Below, piece after piece: positions 8,059 to 16,994 of a stretch of 64,000 nt of DNA. The stretch covers positions 62,001 through 126,000 of the forward strand of contig JAQVCP010000001.1 in NCBI GenBank assembly GCA_028689735.1, in the 5' to 3' direction. The translations under genes and the position numbers were made by a program. The notes under the pieces were generated by a model. The model made no database searches. It was given only the letters and a program-made list of their open reading frames with translations, and was not told the origin of the DNA. This stretch comes from Hespellia sp. (GTDB lineage Bacteria > Bacillota > Clostridia > Lachnospirales > Lachnospiraceae). The first letter of the stretch is position 1. Every line of letters begins with the position of its first letter.

Positions 8059-8988
8059 TTATGGCAGCTGCTCCTGTTTTACAGTAAGTTTCGATATATT
8101 TTTCGGATCCACCATAATCTCAAGCTCCTGCTTACGGTTATGAATCTGTACCATATCATGTTCTCCACCAAATTCTCCATCTAAAGTCCAGGGAATTTCT
8201 TCAACCGACTCAAAACAGATTGAGCTTGCCTTAAAGGAATACATGAACTTAGAATCAAACTGACTGATCAAAAGTGCTGCTACAATATCATTCAGCTCAA
8301 TTGGATTCTTCGGCATCTTGATCAGAGTCACTTCAAACTCTCCATCGTCAAACACTACATTTTTACCAATCATTCCACGGAACCCGCCAACTGAACGAGA
8401 GTTGGTCACCATTCCATAGATAAACTCCTCCTCGATCACCTGGTCATCATGTGTCACTTTAATGCGGTAAGACGGAATATTGAACAGTCTTTTTGACCCT
8501 TCTAAAATATAAGCCAGATGTCCGAATACATTCTTCATCTCCTGTTTCGTCTGATATGACACATCCGTAAACAGGCCAAACGCAGCAATATATACAAAAG
8601 TATCCTCATTAAAACTTCCGACATCACAAGGAAAAGGTACACCATTCACTGCAACATCTGCTGCTTCCAGAAGGTCTTTTGAAATATGCAGGCTGCTGGC
8701 AAAATCATTGGTCGTTCCGGTCGGAATATATCCAATCGGTACCCGCTTCTCCCGCATGTGCATTCCGGTTACCGTCTCATCCAGTGTACCGTCTCCACCG
8801 CTGCAGATCACTAGATCATAAGGGTCTGTAAAACTGGTTACCTTCTTGAGTGCATCGTGATAACACTGTGTGGGATAGACCGTCACTTCGCAGTCTGCCT
8901 TCACAATGATATCTAAGATATCGGATAATTTTGGCTTGAGCAGCCCTGTCCCTGCATTTGGATTATAAACAAAAAGAACTTTTCTCAT
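8059..8988 (-). CDS. Diacylglycerol/lipid kinase family protein (YegS/DgkB type)
   Basis: The 309-residue protein has the DAGK catalytic domain: VYNPNAGTG near the N-terminus, the nucleotide-binding SGGDGTLDETVTGM at about residues 63-77, and GYIPTGTTNDFASSL. The C-terminal half has the beta-sandwich typical of DgkB/YegS/sphingosine-kinase relatives (IPWTLDGEF). It should phosphorylate a membrane lipid such as diacylglycerol on the inner membrane face using ATP. The start has GAGGTGTGACAG before it. It is transcribed alone, between tRNA-Glu and the whiA-crh operon. The lipid substrate is not certain. Confidence 0.92.
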   Translation of the reverse strand: MRKVLFVYNPNAGTGLLKPKLSDILDIIVKADCEVTVYPTQCYHDALKKVTSFTDPYDLVICSGGDGTLDETVTGMHMREKRVPIGYIPTGTTNDFASSLHISKDLLEAADVAVNGVPFPCDVGSFNEDTFVYIAAFGLFTDVSYQTKQEMKNVFGHLAYILEGSKRLFNIPSYRIKVTHDDQVIEEEFIYGMVTNSRSVGGFRGMIGKNVVFDDGEFEVTLIKMPKNPIELNDIVAALLISQFDSKFMYSFKASSICFESVEEIPWTLDGEFGGEHDMVQIHNRKQELEIMVDPKNISKLTVKQEQLP

Positions 8989-9059
8989 CTGTCACACCTC
9001 TTCTTTTTTCAGGACAAGACGGTGATTCCAGCTTCACTCCCCCTTGCCTGACAAGGTTA

Positions 9060-9085
9060 AAGAAGAGCATTTTCATGCTCTTCTT
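9060..9085 (-). terminator. Terminator after the murB-rapZ-whiA-crh operon
   Basis: AAGAAGAGCAT (9060-9070) and its exact complement (9075-9085) form an 11-bp stem with a four-base loop, about 90 bp after crh. The T run is short (TTCTTT). Confidence 0.55.
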
Positions 9086-9175
9086 AGGTTTCATCTATTG
9101 AGTTATAACTGTAAAGCAGGGAACTTCCCCACTTCATCTGTACGCAAACGCCGCTACAGCCGGTTGGAACTTCGG

Positions 9176-9430
9176 TTATACCTTCTGGAAAAATGCTTCG
9201 ATTCCTTCAGCTGCTCGCTTCTCATCATCGCCTTCTGCCACAACAGTAACCTCTGATCCCTCTTTCAGATTCAGGCTCATCATTCCCATGATACTCTTGG
9301 CATTGATGTTCTTTCCTTCTACCTGTATGTATATCTTGCTGGCATACTGGCTGGCTTCCTGTACTAAAAGTGCAATCGGTCTTCCATCTAGTCCCTTGTT
9401 GTTGTTCACGCGAACTGGTTTCTTAATCAT
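9176..9430 (-). CDS. crh: Crh-like HPr paralogue (Asp at position 15)
   Basis: The 84-residue protein has the HPr fold and the intact regulatory site NAKSIMGMMSL with Ser46. The phosphotransfer motif GLHARP is changed to GLDGRP, so the PEP-dependent His15 is replaced by Asp15. In Bacillus Crh the same position is Gln. The protein therefore cannot act in PTS sugar transport and should serve regulation through Ser46 phosphorylation by HPr kinase and contact with CcpA or another partner. It overlaps whiA by 8 bp, and crh lies just after whiA (yvcL) in Bacillus too, which supports the assignment. The Asp itself is unusual and might mimic phosphorylation. That last point is inference. Confidence 0.85.
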   Translation of the reverse strand: MIKKPVRVNNNKGLDGRPIALLVQEASQYASKIYIQVEGKNINAKSIMGMMSLNLKEGSEVTVVAEGDDEKRAAEGIEAFFQKV

Positions 9431-10385
9431 TATAGTCCTCCTTGTTCTGACGAACCTTTTCTGCTATCTCACTCAACTTTCTTAATCGGTGGTTCACACC
9501 TGATTTGCCAAGTGGTACGGGTAGCAGTTCTCCTAACTCTTTTAACGTTGCTTCCGGATAGGCAAGCCTTGTTATTGCTATATCCTCCAAGCCTTCCGAC
9601 AGCTTCTCAAACCCGATGGTGTCACGAATATAACTAATGTCCTCCATCTGTTTTACTGCCGCCGATACCGTCTTACTAATATTCGCAGTCTCACAGTTGA
9701 CCTTGCGGTTGACTGTGTTGCGCATCTCTTTGAGAATGCGCACATTCTCAAGCTCCATAAGAGCCACATGTGCTTCCATGATATTCAGAATATCCGCAAT
9801 CTGGGAACCTTCTTTCAGGTATACGACAAAAGATTTTTTGCGCTGGACAATCTTGGCATCCATCTCAAAACTGTTCATCATGCTCTGCAGCTCTGACGCC
9901 ATCCCATGTGTGGGACAGACAATTTCAAAATGATACGCTTTTGTAGGATTGCTCATCGAACCTGCTGCCAGAAAAGCCCCGCGAATAAATGCGCGCTTGC
10001 AACAGGACTGCTGTACTACCAGATGATTCACGATCAGAACATCCTGATCTATCGTATGATTCTCATTCACAAGCTTTGTAGCCTGTAACACCCGGAGCGC
10101 ATCTTCATGCTTTTTTACTACCACAGCATAAATGACACTATCCTTAATCAAATTTCTCCGAATGGCGATATCAGTTTCTATATTAAATGTTTTTTTGATT
10201 AATGTAAAGCCTTTTCTTGCAACTGCAATATTTTCTGTACGGATTTTTATACAATAGGTATCCCTGGAACTGACACAAATGTTGCCACATAAACTGAGAA
10301 GTGCCGCCAACTCTGCGATCTGACAGTGTCTTGCTTTTTTCCAGTGCCTGGACAATTCATCTTTTATTTCTCCTGAAAATGACAT
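9423..10385 (-). CDS. whiA: Sporulation/cell-division regulator WhiA
   Basis: The 320-residue protein matches WhiA: an N-terminal region related to LAGLIDADG endonucleases (SFSGEIKDELSRH, then FIRGAFLAAGSMSNP and YHFEIVCP) and a C-terminal helix-turn-helix (ISYIRDTIG through GVNHRLRKLSEIAEKVR). WhiA is a DNA-binding protein affecting division or sporulation in Actinobacteria and Firmicutes. Start at 10385 with GGAGAAAAG upstream. It follows rapZ by 8 bp and overlaps crh, forming one operon. Confidence 0.96.
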   Translation of the reverse strand: MSFSGEIKDELSRHWKKARHCQIAELAALLSLCGNICVSSRDTYCIKIRTENIAVARKGFTLIKKTFNIETDIAIRRNLIKDSVIYAVVVKKHEDALRVLQATKLVNENHTIDQDVLIVNHLVVQQSCCKRAFIRGAFLAAGSMSNPTKAYHFEIVCPTHGMASELQSMMNSFEMDAKIVQRKKSFVVYLKEGSQIADILNIMEAHVALMELENVRILKEMRNTVNRKVNCETANISKTVSAAVKQMEDISYIRDTIGFEKLSEGLEDIAITRLAYPEATLKELGELLPVPLGKSGVNHRLRKLSEIAEKVRQNKEDYND

Positions 10386-10393
10386 CTTTTCTC

Positions 10394-11272
10394 CTATTTC
10401 GCCTTCGTTATCGCATCTTTTTCTATATCACGGTGCTCAATACGCACGCCGTACTCTTCCTCATTCCTGAGTCCCTCGTAAATCTCATTCGCCAGCGTGA
10501 CAGAGCGGTGCTTTCCTCCTGTGCATCCAATCGCAATGACCAACTGGTTCTTTCCCTCCAGAACATAATTGGGAACCAGGAATTCAATCAGGTCCGTGAT
10601 CTTTTTCAAAAAAGTCTGAGCTGTCTCATTGTTCATCACATAGTCGCGTACCGGCTGGTCATTGCCCGTCTGTGGTCTGAGGTCATCCTCATAATACGGG
10701 TTCGGCAAAAAACGCACATCCAGCACCAGATCCGCATCACTTGGAATTCCATACTTGAATCCAAAAGAGAGAATCGTCAGGTAAATATTTTTAAAATGCT
10801 TGTCTTCCACAAATATTTTCTTGATCTCCTGTTTCAGTTCTCTTGTAAGCATATGACTGGTGTCCACGATATATGTTGCCTTTGACTTCAAAAATGTCAG
10901 CTGCTTTCTCTCCTTTGCAATTCCTCTATCTACCCGTCCATCACCTGCCAACGGATGACTTCGTCTTGTCTCTTTGTACCGTTTGACCAGCGCATCGTCA
11001 CTGGCTTCCAGATAAAGAATCTCGTACTCTGCTCCAGAACGGTCCATCGCTGAAAGTATCTCCTCCAATTCGTCAAATTCCTGTCCCCCCCGGATATCCA
11101 GCCCCAACGCTGTCTTCTCCGTCTTGGAATTGGGTACCATGACCAGATCCACCAGTTTTGGTACAAGCGGAATGGGCAGATTATCTACGCAAAAATACCC
11201 TACATCCTCCAACATTTTCAGTGCTGTACTTTTTCCTGCTCCGGACATTCCTGTCACTATCACAAACCGCAT
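10394..11272 (-). CDS. rapZ: RNase adapter / nucleotide-binding protein RapZ (YvcJ)
   Basis: The 292-residue protein has a Walker A motif GMSGAGKST at residues 8-16, followed by the family signature GYFCVDNLP, and the C-terminal GCTGGKHRSV of the RapZ C-domain. In E. coli RapZ delivers GlmZ RNA to RNase E in response to glucosamine 6-phosphate. In Bacillus YvcJ is a nucleotide-binding protein linked to competence, so the exact role here is not fixed. The ribosome site AGGAG sits at the end of murB and the genes are separated by one base. The association with murB, whiA and crh is typical of Clostridia. Confidence 0.95.
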   Translation of the reverse strand: MRFVIVTGMSGAGKSTALKMLEDVGYFCVDNLPIPLVPKLVDLVMVPNSKTEKTALGLDIRGGQEFDELEEILSAMDRSGAEYEILYLEASDDALVKRYKETRRSHPLAGDGRVDRGIAKERKQLTFLKSKATYIVDTSHMLTRELKQEIKKIFVEDKHFKNIYLTILSFGFKYGIPSDADLVLDVRFLPNPYYEDDLRPQTGNDQPVRDYVMNNETAQTFLKKITDLIEFLVPNYVLEGKNQLVIAIGCTGGKHRSVTLANEIYEGLRNEEEYGVRIEHRDIEKDAITKAK

Positions 11273-11273
11273 A

Positions 11274-12185
11274 TTAAAATTCTCCTAGTCGTTTTACTTC
11301 CGGCTCGAGCTTAACACCAAACTCTGCCATCACTTTATCTGATACCTGCTTCATTAACTCTACAATCTCTGCCGCCGTTGCATTGCCCCGGTTGACCACG
11401 AACCCGCAGTGCTTTTCCGAAACCTGTGCATCTCCTACCTGAAAACCACGGAGTCCTGCATCCTGCACCAGTTTTCCTGCAAAATATCCATCGGGACGCT
11501 TAAATGTGCTTCCTGCGCTGGCGAACTCCAATGGCTGCTTAGTAACCCGCTGCTCCTTGAGTTCTTCCATTCTTGCCTTGATCTGCGCCCCATTGCCCTT
11601 CTTAAGACGAATCACCGCCTCCAGCACAATGTACCCTTTCTTTGCAATAATACTTGTTCGATAGCCAAGCTCCAGTTCTTCCTTTTTGAGAACCCGAATC
11701 TCCCCGTCTCCCGTCAGCACAGTCACCATCTCGAGCACATCCTTCATCTCTCCGCCATAAGCGCCTGCATTCATTACCACTGCACCGCCAAGCGTCCCTG
11801 GAATCCCTGCTGCAAATTCAAAACCGGCCAGTCCCTCTGCCTGGGCAACATTTGCAATTCTCGATAACAATGCACCTGCCTGCACCGTGAGCAGTTCTCC
11901 CGCGGCCATCACATCATTCATATCTTTATAAATCTGGATAATGATTCCACGGTAGCCTTTATCTCCCACTAGAAGATTGCTTCCATTTCCAAGCACATAA
12001 TATGGAAGCTTTTCTTCCCGACAAACGTCCAGAATGCCTTTCAGTTCCTCTGTCGACTGGACAGACACGAAGAAATCTGCCGGTCCGCCCACACGAAATG
12101 TAGTATGTGCTTTCATTGGTTCTTCGGTCTTTATTCTGCTCTTTTCCATCACATCTGTTAAACGTGAATAAATCATCTCTTTCAT
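11274..12185 (-). CDS. murB: UDP-N-acetylenolpyruvoylglucosamine reductase
   Basis: The 303-residue protein is the FAD-dependent MurB, which reduces UDP-GlcNAc-enolpyruvate to UDP-MurNAc in peptidoglycan synthesis. Motifs in order are THTTFRVGGPAD-like (here AHTTFRVGGPAD), GNGSNLLVGD, AGIPGTLGGAVVMNAGAYGG, and SAGSTFKRP with the catalytic Ser. The C-terminal FAGKLVQDAGLRG and SEKHCGFVVN mark the type II form common in Gram-positives. I use the ATG at 12185 because GGGAG is nine bases before it. The ATG at 12191 is only three bases away. It is the first gene of the murB-rapZ-whiA-crh operon. Confidence 0.95.
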   Translation of the reverse strand: MKEMIYSRLTDVMEKSRIKTEEPMKAHTTFRVGGPADFFVSVQSTEELKGILDVCREEKLPYYVLGNGSNLLVGDKGYRGIIIQIYKDMNDVMAAGELLTVQAGALLSRIANVAQAEGLAGFEFAAGIPGTLGGAVVMNAGAYGGEMKDVLEMVTVLTGDGEIRVLKKEELELGYRTSIIAKKGYIVLEAVIRLKKGNGAQIKARMEELKEQRVTKQPLEFASAGSTFKRPDGYFAGKLVQDAGLRGFQVGDAQVSEKHCGFVVNRGNATAAEIVELMKQVSDKVMAEFGVKLEPEVKRLGEF

Positions 12186-12362
12186 TCTCATCTTCTCCCT
12201 GCCGGATACTTTATCCTGATCTGACTGTTTCCCTGTCGGAAACTATTTCTTTCTTGATAATACAACAAACAGACAGTAAATTCAACCGTAAAGAACCCCT
12301 CCGGGATTTCTATCACTTTTCCCATCTCTACTTTCACTACTTCCATCTGAATTCTGTTGTAC

Positions 12363-12391
12363 TTGCAAAATCCCTTCAAATGTTGTATATT
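12363..12391 (+). promoter_or_regulatory. Promoter of the CNNM/CBS gene
   Basis: TTGCAA (12363-12368), a 17-base spacer and TATATT (12386-12391) lie 50 bp before the start. Confidence 0.6.
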
Positions 12392-12440
12392 GTTAGCATT
12401 AATACCCTGATACTAGGACAAAGAAGGAGTGAACATACAA

Positions 12441-13748
12441 TTGGACTCGAGTGACGCCATACAGATTATTATATTAATCATTTTATTAGCATTTTCTGCC
12501 GTTTTTTCATCCGCAGAAACTTCTATGACGACAATCAACAGAATCCGCATCCGTTCCCTTGCAGAGGACGGTAACAAACGGGCAGCAACCCTGCTTCATA
12601 TTACGGAGAATGAATCAGCAAAGATGCTGAGCGCAATCCTCATCGGCAATAATATCGTCAACATTTCCGCATCCGCACTTGCCACATCTCTAGCTTACAA
12701 TTTTGGTGGATACATGGTCGGAATCGTAACCGGACTGCTGACCTTATTTATTCTGGTTTTCGGTGAGATTACGCCAAAGACGATTGCAACGATTCATGCA
12801 GACAGCCTGGCGCTGTTCTATACCCCATATATTCATGCATTCATGATTATTGCGACACCATTCATCTTTATTATTAACGGATTTTCCCTTGTTATCCTCT
12901 TTGTACTGCGTGTCGATCCGAACGGAAAAGACGATACCATGACTGAGGATGAACTTCGTACCATCGTAGATGTAAGCCACGAGGACGGAGTCATTGAATC
13001 CGAAGAAAAGCAGATGATTTACAATGTGTTCGATTTGGGTGATGCCAAAGCAAAGGATGTCATGGTTCCCCGGGTCCATGTGACTTTCGCTGATGTAAAC
13101 AGTACTTACAAAGAGCTCATCGACCTCTTCCGTGAGGACAAGTTTACAAGACTTCCGGTTTATGAAGAGACAACGGATAATGTCATTGGTACTATTAATA
13201 TGAAGGACTTGCTCTTATTCGAGAACAAAGAAGCTTTCTCAGTCCGTAACATTCTGAGAGATGCATATTTCACTTATGAATACAAAAATATTTCGGAGCT
13301 CCTGGTGGAGATGCGGGATGCTTCGTTCAATATCGCTATCGTCCTTGACGAATACGGTGAGACCTCTGGTCTCATCACTCTGGAAGATATTCTGGAAGAG
13401 ATTGTCGGTGAGATTCACGATGAATATGATGAAAATGAAGAAGAGTTCATCCGCGAAGTCGGAGAACGCGAATATATCGTTGAAGGTTCCATGAACCTGG
13501 ATGACCTCAACGATGAACTTCATCTATCCCTGGAATCAGAAGACTACGATTCCCTCGGTGGGTTCATCATCGAGCACTTGGACAGGCTTCCTAATGTGGG
13601 CGATTCCGTACTGACAGACAACCAGATCAAGCTGGTAGTCGAGACACTGGACAAAAACCGTGTAGAAAGCGTACATCTCTATCTCCCAGAGTCAATAGAT
13701 GGCGAGAACGAAACACAAGAAGAACTCCCCCCAAAAGAGGACGAGTAA
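12441..13748 (+). CDS. HlyC/CorC family protein (CNNM, CBS pair, CorC_HlyC domain)
   Basis: An N-terminal CNNM (DUF21) membrane domain with three to four helices (AFSAVFSSAETSMTTINRIR, GNNIVNISASALATSLA, FGEITPKTIA) is followed by a CBS-domain pair (from MVPRVHVTFADVN; then VLDEYGETSGLITLEDILEEIVGEI) and a C-terminal CorC_HlyC domain (GSMNLDDLNDEL to VGDSV). These proteins are linked to magnesium/cobalt efflux or resistance; the hemolysin name is historical. No AUG suits the ribosome site: AAGGAG at 12424-12429 fits a TTG at 12441 (spacing 11) better than the GTG at 12429 that overlaps it. The start is therefore a rare codon either way. It is divergent from murB. Confidence 0.88.
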   Translation: MDSSDAIQIIILIILLAFSAVFSSAETSMTTINRIRIRSLAEDGNKRAATLLHITENESAKMLSAILIGNNIVNISASALATSLAYNFGGYMVGIVTGLLTLFILVFGEITPKTIATIHADSLALFYTPYIHAFMIIATPFIFIINGFSLVILFVLRVDPNGKDDTMTEDELRTIVDVSHEDGVIESEEKQMIYNVFDLGDAKAKDVMVPRVHVTFADVNSTYKELIDLFREDKFTRLPVYEETTDNVIGTINMKDLLLFENKEAFSVRNILRDAYFTYEYKNISELLVEMRDASFNIAIVLDEYGETSGLITLEDILEEIVGEIHDEYDENEEEFIREVGEREYIVEGSMNLDDLNDELHLSLESEDYDSLGGFIIEHLDRLPNVGDSVLTDNQIKLVVETLDKNRVESVHLYLPESIDGENETQEELPPKEDE

Positions 13749-13757
13749 GAAAGATTT

Positions 13758-13855
13758 AACGAGCAACCGCACACAAGGTGGAAACCTCAGACTTAAACTA
13801 TTGCCAGTAAAGACAAAGCCCATCCTGCGGCTACAGGGTGGGCTTATTTATTTTT
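13758..13855 (+). repeat. Structured terminator-like element, copy A
   Basis: This roughly 98-nt element after the CNNM/CBS gene is closely similar to 20225-20323. Its first 26 nt and last 41 nt are almost identical to the other copy while the middle differs. It contains a CCGC/GGTGG hairpin and ends in a 10-bp stem (GCCCATCCTG/CAGGGTGGGC, loop CGGCTA) followed by TTATTTATTTTT. Here it probably terminates the CNNM/CBS transcript. It also ends 107 bp from the convergent permease gene. Confidence 0.65.
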
Positions 13856-13863
13856 GCTTATTC

Positions 13864-13894
13864 ATGAGCATCCGGCCCGCAAGTGGGGTATCGA
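13864..13894 (+). repeat. Second short repeat (G element), copy A
   Basis: ATGAGCATCCGGCCCGCAAG and the following GTGGGGTATCGA match 20026-20057 with few differences. It lies 9 bp after copy A of the structured element. Function unknown; the spacing and order differ at the second site. Confidence 0.5.
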
Positions 13895-13961
13895 ATGCGC
13901 AAGTCTTAGGGCTGGCTTTCCTAATATGCCGGCACTCCTAGTTTGAGAAATGATATTACAA

Positions 13962-16058
13962 TCAAATTTCCAACATCTTACATACCTTTCGTAATACCGA
14001 CCGATAGAATCCCCAGATTACCAGTGTTATGGCTATAATTACCAGAACGCAGCTGCGTATACCTGCTAATTCGCCTGCCGTTAATCCGCCATCATTTCCA
14101 AACATAATGAAAAAGTATAGTGCAAATGTCAAGCTGGTTCCTATCAGCACAGGCATTTTGAACACTTTTAGAATCTGGCTCTTTGCACAGTTATATAAGT
14201 AGGTTCTTCCTGCGCCTAAGTACTTGAGGTCCGCATACATTTGGCGATTATACATGGCCACTGTGATACATCTGGTGTAGGCAATCACAAACACAGCCGC
14301 AAAGCAGATCAGGGCAATGAAGATAAAGAGCATCAAATATACAGACATGGTTCGGTACATATCCTGCAATTCCATAACGCGAAACATAGGCGCATATTTC
14401 CAAAAAAGGCGGAAAGAAGAAGTATCCTTGTCTTTATAAGAGATCTTATATTCTTCCATATCACCATAGTAGGTCTCCCCGTTTGCCTCCGCATTTCGTT
14501 TCACAATGCGGTCATAATGAGAAGCTACTTCACTTGCCACGCTGGAGCGTTCAATAATTTCATTATATAACGCCTTGGAAAATGAATAAGATTTTTTCAC
14601 ATCTTTTACATTGAAATCAACAATCCTTTCTTTCCATTCGGATGTCAGACCCTGAGTGATTTTCTCATAATCGGCATCATTTAACACGTAGTACTGAAAG
14701 AGCATCGTATTATAAAGTTCTTCCCCGCATACAACATCCATCCGTTCCCCGGTCACTGGATTGGTCAGAAAGCTAGCATCCGTCGGCACCATATATCCGC
14801 CGGTTTTATCGCTGGAGAGCACGGGGCGACAGGTCCCGCCCAAAACTTCGATCTTTTCACCTGTGATCTGCTCAAAAGCATATTCCGAAATATAGTTTCC
14901 TTCGCCGGATTCTTCCTCATATTCATAATGATATTTTCCATTTGGATCATCTACCTCACGTTCTCCATCTCTGACCAGATTGGCTGACTCCTGCTGCATA
15001 TAACTGGTAATGTCCACATGGTGCTTCTTCGCGAGCTCCTCAATCTCCGACTTATTGATCATCGCAGTCTCATCCTGCCGGTAATGGAACTGATAGTCGA
15101 TGGGTCTTTCTTCCAATGATATAAAACTCCCTGTCAACAGCATAGGTGCATAAAATGACGCAAAATAAGCACCTGCCACAAGTACGGTAATGACCAGCAT
15201 ATTGTTGATGGTCTGCTTTCCCTGAAATTTCATCATACTGCGCGGAATCAAATCATGATAGCGATTTTTCCATTGTGTCCAGCCATGGACCACCGTATAG
15301 AGAAGCACCAGATAAAGCCCTATAATTAGTGGAATATAAAGCATCGCATCCACAAATCCCGGTGGGTACCATTGAAATTGACGAATGATGAAACCGGGAA
15401 TATAATAACCGCCAACACCCCCGATGAGCATCAGTAAGAGACCACCCCAGCCATACCAGGATTTTACATCCCGTACAGTCTCATATTTTCTCTGGCTGTT
15501 TACCACATCCATGATGTTACTCTGGTTTACAAAGCGCCGCCCCATACACAACAATATAATCAGAACAAAGGCTGTAAATCCTGCTGAGAATACATAAGCC
15601 TGTGCTGAAAATCGAAAGATCATTTCAGAGCTGTCCACCATCGTATACCGGAAAAACTGCCAGATACCATATGCCAGGGGCTCTCCCAGGAGCGCTCCGA
15701 GCATACAGGAGCCCAATCCAATGGTTAGGAGTGTTCGGTAAAGCTGTTTTTTCAATATCTTTTTCGAGGCACCGAGTGCCATCATGATACCTGTTTCTCT
15801 GGATTTATATTTAAAGAACAGGGCAGCGGCATAAGCGATAAAGACACAGCACCCCAGCGCAGTCAGTAAAAATATTGCCATCACCTGTTTCCTGGAATCA
15901 CCGCCTTCAGGCAGTACCGTCAGTACAGTCGGGGAACGCATCATCGTTACATAAGCAGTAATCAAAAGCATGGAAAAGAAACTGGAGCCAAAGAGCAGAT
16001 AATATTTTTTCCGATCAAATTTGTATAATTCCCGTTGAATCTGATTTAAAGTTCTCAT
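13962..16058 (-). CDS. FtsX-like ABC transporter permease (BceB/VraG type)
   Basis: The 698-residue membrane protein has an FtsX domain near the N-terminus (KYKSRETGIMMALGASKKIL, residues about 85-105), several further membrane helices, then a large hydrophilic extracellular region (about residues 310-560) and three C-terminal helices. This layout of about ten helices and a long loop between helices 7 and 8 is that of the BceB family, which removes or senses peptide antibiotics acting on lipid II. It overlaps the ATPase gene by 4 bp (ATGA). Instead of a BceRS pair, a LytTR/GHKL pair lies divergently, so regulation may be of another kind. The substrate is unknown. Confidence 0.87.
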   Translation of the reverse strand: MRTLNQIQRELYKFDRKKYYLLFGSSFFSMLLITAYVTMMRSPTVLTVLPEGGDSRKQVMAIFLLTALGCCVFIAYAAALFFKYKSRETGIMMALGASKKILKKQLYRTLLTIGLGSCMLGALLGEPLAYGIWQFFRYTMVDSSEMIFRFSAQAYVFSAGFTAFVLIILLCMGRRFVNQSNIMDVVNSQRKYETVRDVKSWYGWGGLLLMLIGGVGGYYIPGFIIRQFQWYPPGFVDAMLYIPLIIGLYLVLLYTVVHGWTQWKNRYHDLIPRSMMKFQGKQTINNMLVITVLVAGAYFASFYAPMLLTGSFISLEERPIDYQFHYRQDETAMINKSEIEELAKKHHVDITSYMQQESANLVRDGEREVDDPNGKYHYEYEEESGEGNYISEYAFEQITGEKIEVLGGTCRPVLSSDKTGGYMVPTDASFLTNPVTGERMDVVCGEELYNTMLFQYYVLNDADYEKITQGLTSEWKERIVDFNVKDVKKSYSFSKALYNEIIERSSVASEVASHYDRIVKRNAEANGETYYGDMEEYKISYKDKDTSSFRLFWKYAPMFRVMELQDMYRTMSVYLMLFIFIALICFAAVFVIAYTRCITVAMYNRQMYADLKYLGAGRTYLYNCAKSQILKVFKMPVLIGTSLTFALYFFIMFGNDGGLTAGELAGIRSCVLVIIAITLVIWGFYRSVLRKVCKMLEI

Positions 16059-16801
16059 GATAATTCACCACTCATTTCCTGAATTATTTTTAACAACTCT
16101 TCCTGAAACTGTTTTCGATTCCCCTCATGCTTTACAATAGCAAAAATTTCTCCGTCTTTTAGAATGATTACACGGTCGCAGAAAGATGCTGCATAACTGT
16201 CATGGGTCACCATGAAAATAGTGGCATCTAAATCGTGACGTGCCCTTGCAAAAGAATCTATGACTGTCCGGCTGGATTTGGAGTCCAGATTTCCGGTCGG
16301 TTCATCTGCCAGCATCAACAGCGGATGATTAATGAGCGCCCTTGCTACTGCAGTTCTTTGTTTCTCACCGCCCGAAATTTCGGCGGGATACTTATCCAGG
16401 ATCTGGGTAATGCCAAATAATTTCCCCAATTTTTCGGTTTCTCTCTCCATATCCTGACTGACCCTGCCCTCAATAATGCGCGGCAGCATGATGTTATCCC
16501 GGACCTTTAAGCCATCCAACAGCATAAAGTCCTGAAACACAAAGCCCAATTTCTGGTTTCTTACCCGCGCAAGTTCCTCCGCATCCAACCGGGAAAGCTC
16601 GGTTCCCTCCAAAGTGATCTCCCCGGATTCAAAAGGGATATAGCAGGAAATGCAGTTCAAAAGTGTCGTTTTACCACTCCCTGACGGTCCCATAACTGCT
16701 ATAAATTCTCCCTTCTCCACATGAAAACTGATAGATTTTAATACTTCGTATGTTTTATTTCCTGTTCGGTAACTCTTAGAGATGTTCTTAACGTTTAACA
16801 T
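16055..16801 (-). CDS. ABC transporter ATPase partner of the FtsX-like permease
   Basis: The 248-residue ATPase has Walker A GPSGSGKTT at residues 38-46, the signature ISGGEKQR, Walker B LLMLADEPTGNLD and the H-loop MVTHD. The MacB/LolD/BceA-type layout (VFQDFMLLDGLKVRDNIMLP) fits an FtsX-like permease partner. The start at 16801 has GAGGAGGAATATT before it; an upstream frame to 16837 has no ribosome site. It is the first gene of a two-gene operon with a promoter at 16876-16904. The pair likely works in antimicrobial peptide resistance, by family. Confidence 0.92.
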   Translation of the reverse strand: MLNVKNISKSYRTGNKTYEVLKSISFHVEKGEFIAVMGPSGSGKTTLLNCISCYIPFESGEITLEGTELSRLDAEELARVRNQKLGFVFQDFMLLDGLKVRDNIMLPRIIEGRVSQDMERETEKLGKLFGITQILDKYPAEISGGEKQRTAVARALINHPLLMLADEPTGNLDSKSSRTVIDSFARARHDLDATIFMVTHDSYAASFCDRVIILKDGEIFAIVKHEGNRKQFQEELLKIIQEMSGELS

Positions 16802-16875
16802 AATATTCCTCCTCATATCGATTTGCCTTTCATACATTTATTCTAGCGCTTTTATTTCCTTCCCTCTTCTTCACT

Positions 16876-16904
16876 TTTGTAAAATTCAGCATGATTTTTG
16901 TCAA
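16876..16904 (-). promoter_or_regulatory. Promoter of the ABC transporter operon
   Basis: On the minus strand TTGACA (16904-16899), 17 bases and TACAAA (16881-16876) lie about 75 bp before the ATPase start. Confidence 0.55.
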
Positions 16905-16994
16905 GTTTGGTCTTTTTATCTTTCCCGCTGTTTCCCGGCAGTTACATGTGGTAAAATAGCGATATGAAAATTCATGGGAAGGGAGCAGCGTGGT

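Noticed and set aside
12188-12379. 63-codon minus-strand frame upstream of murB
   Set aside because: Lies over the CNNM/CBS promoter, lacks a ribosome site and family resemblance.
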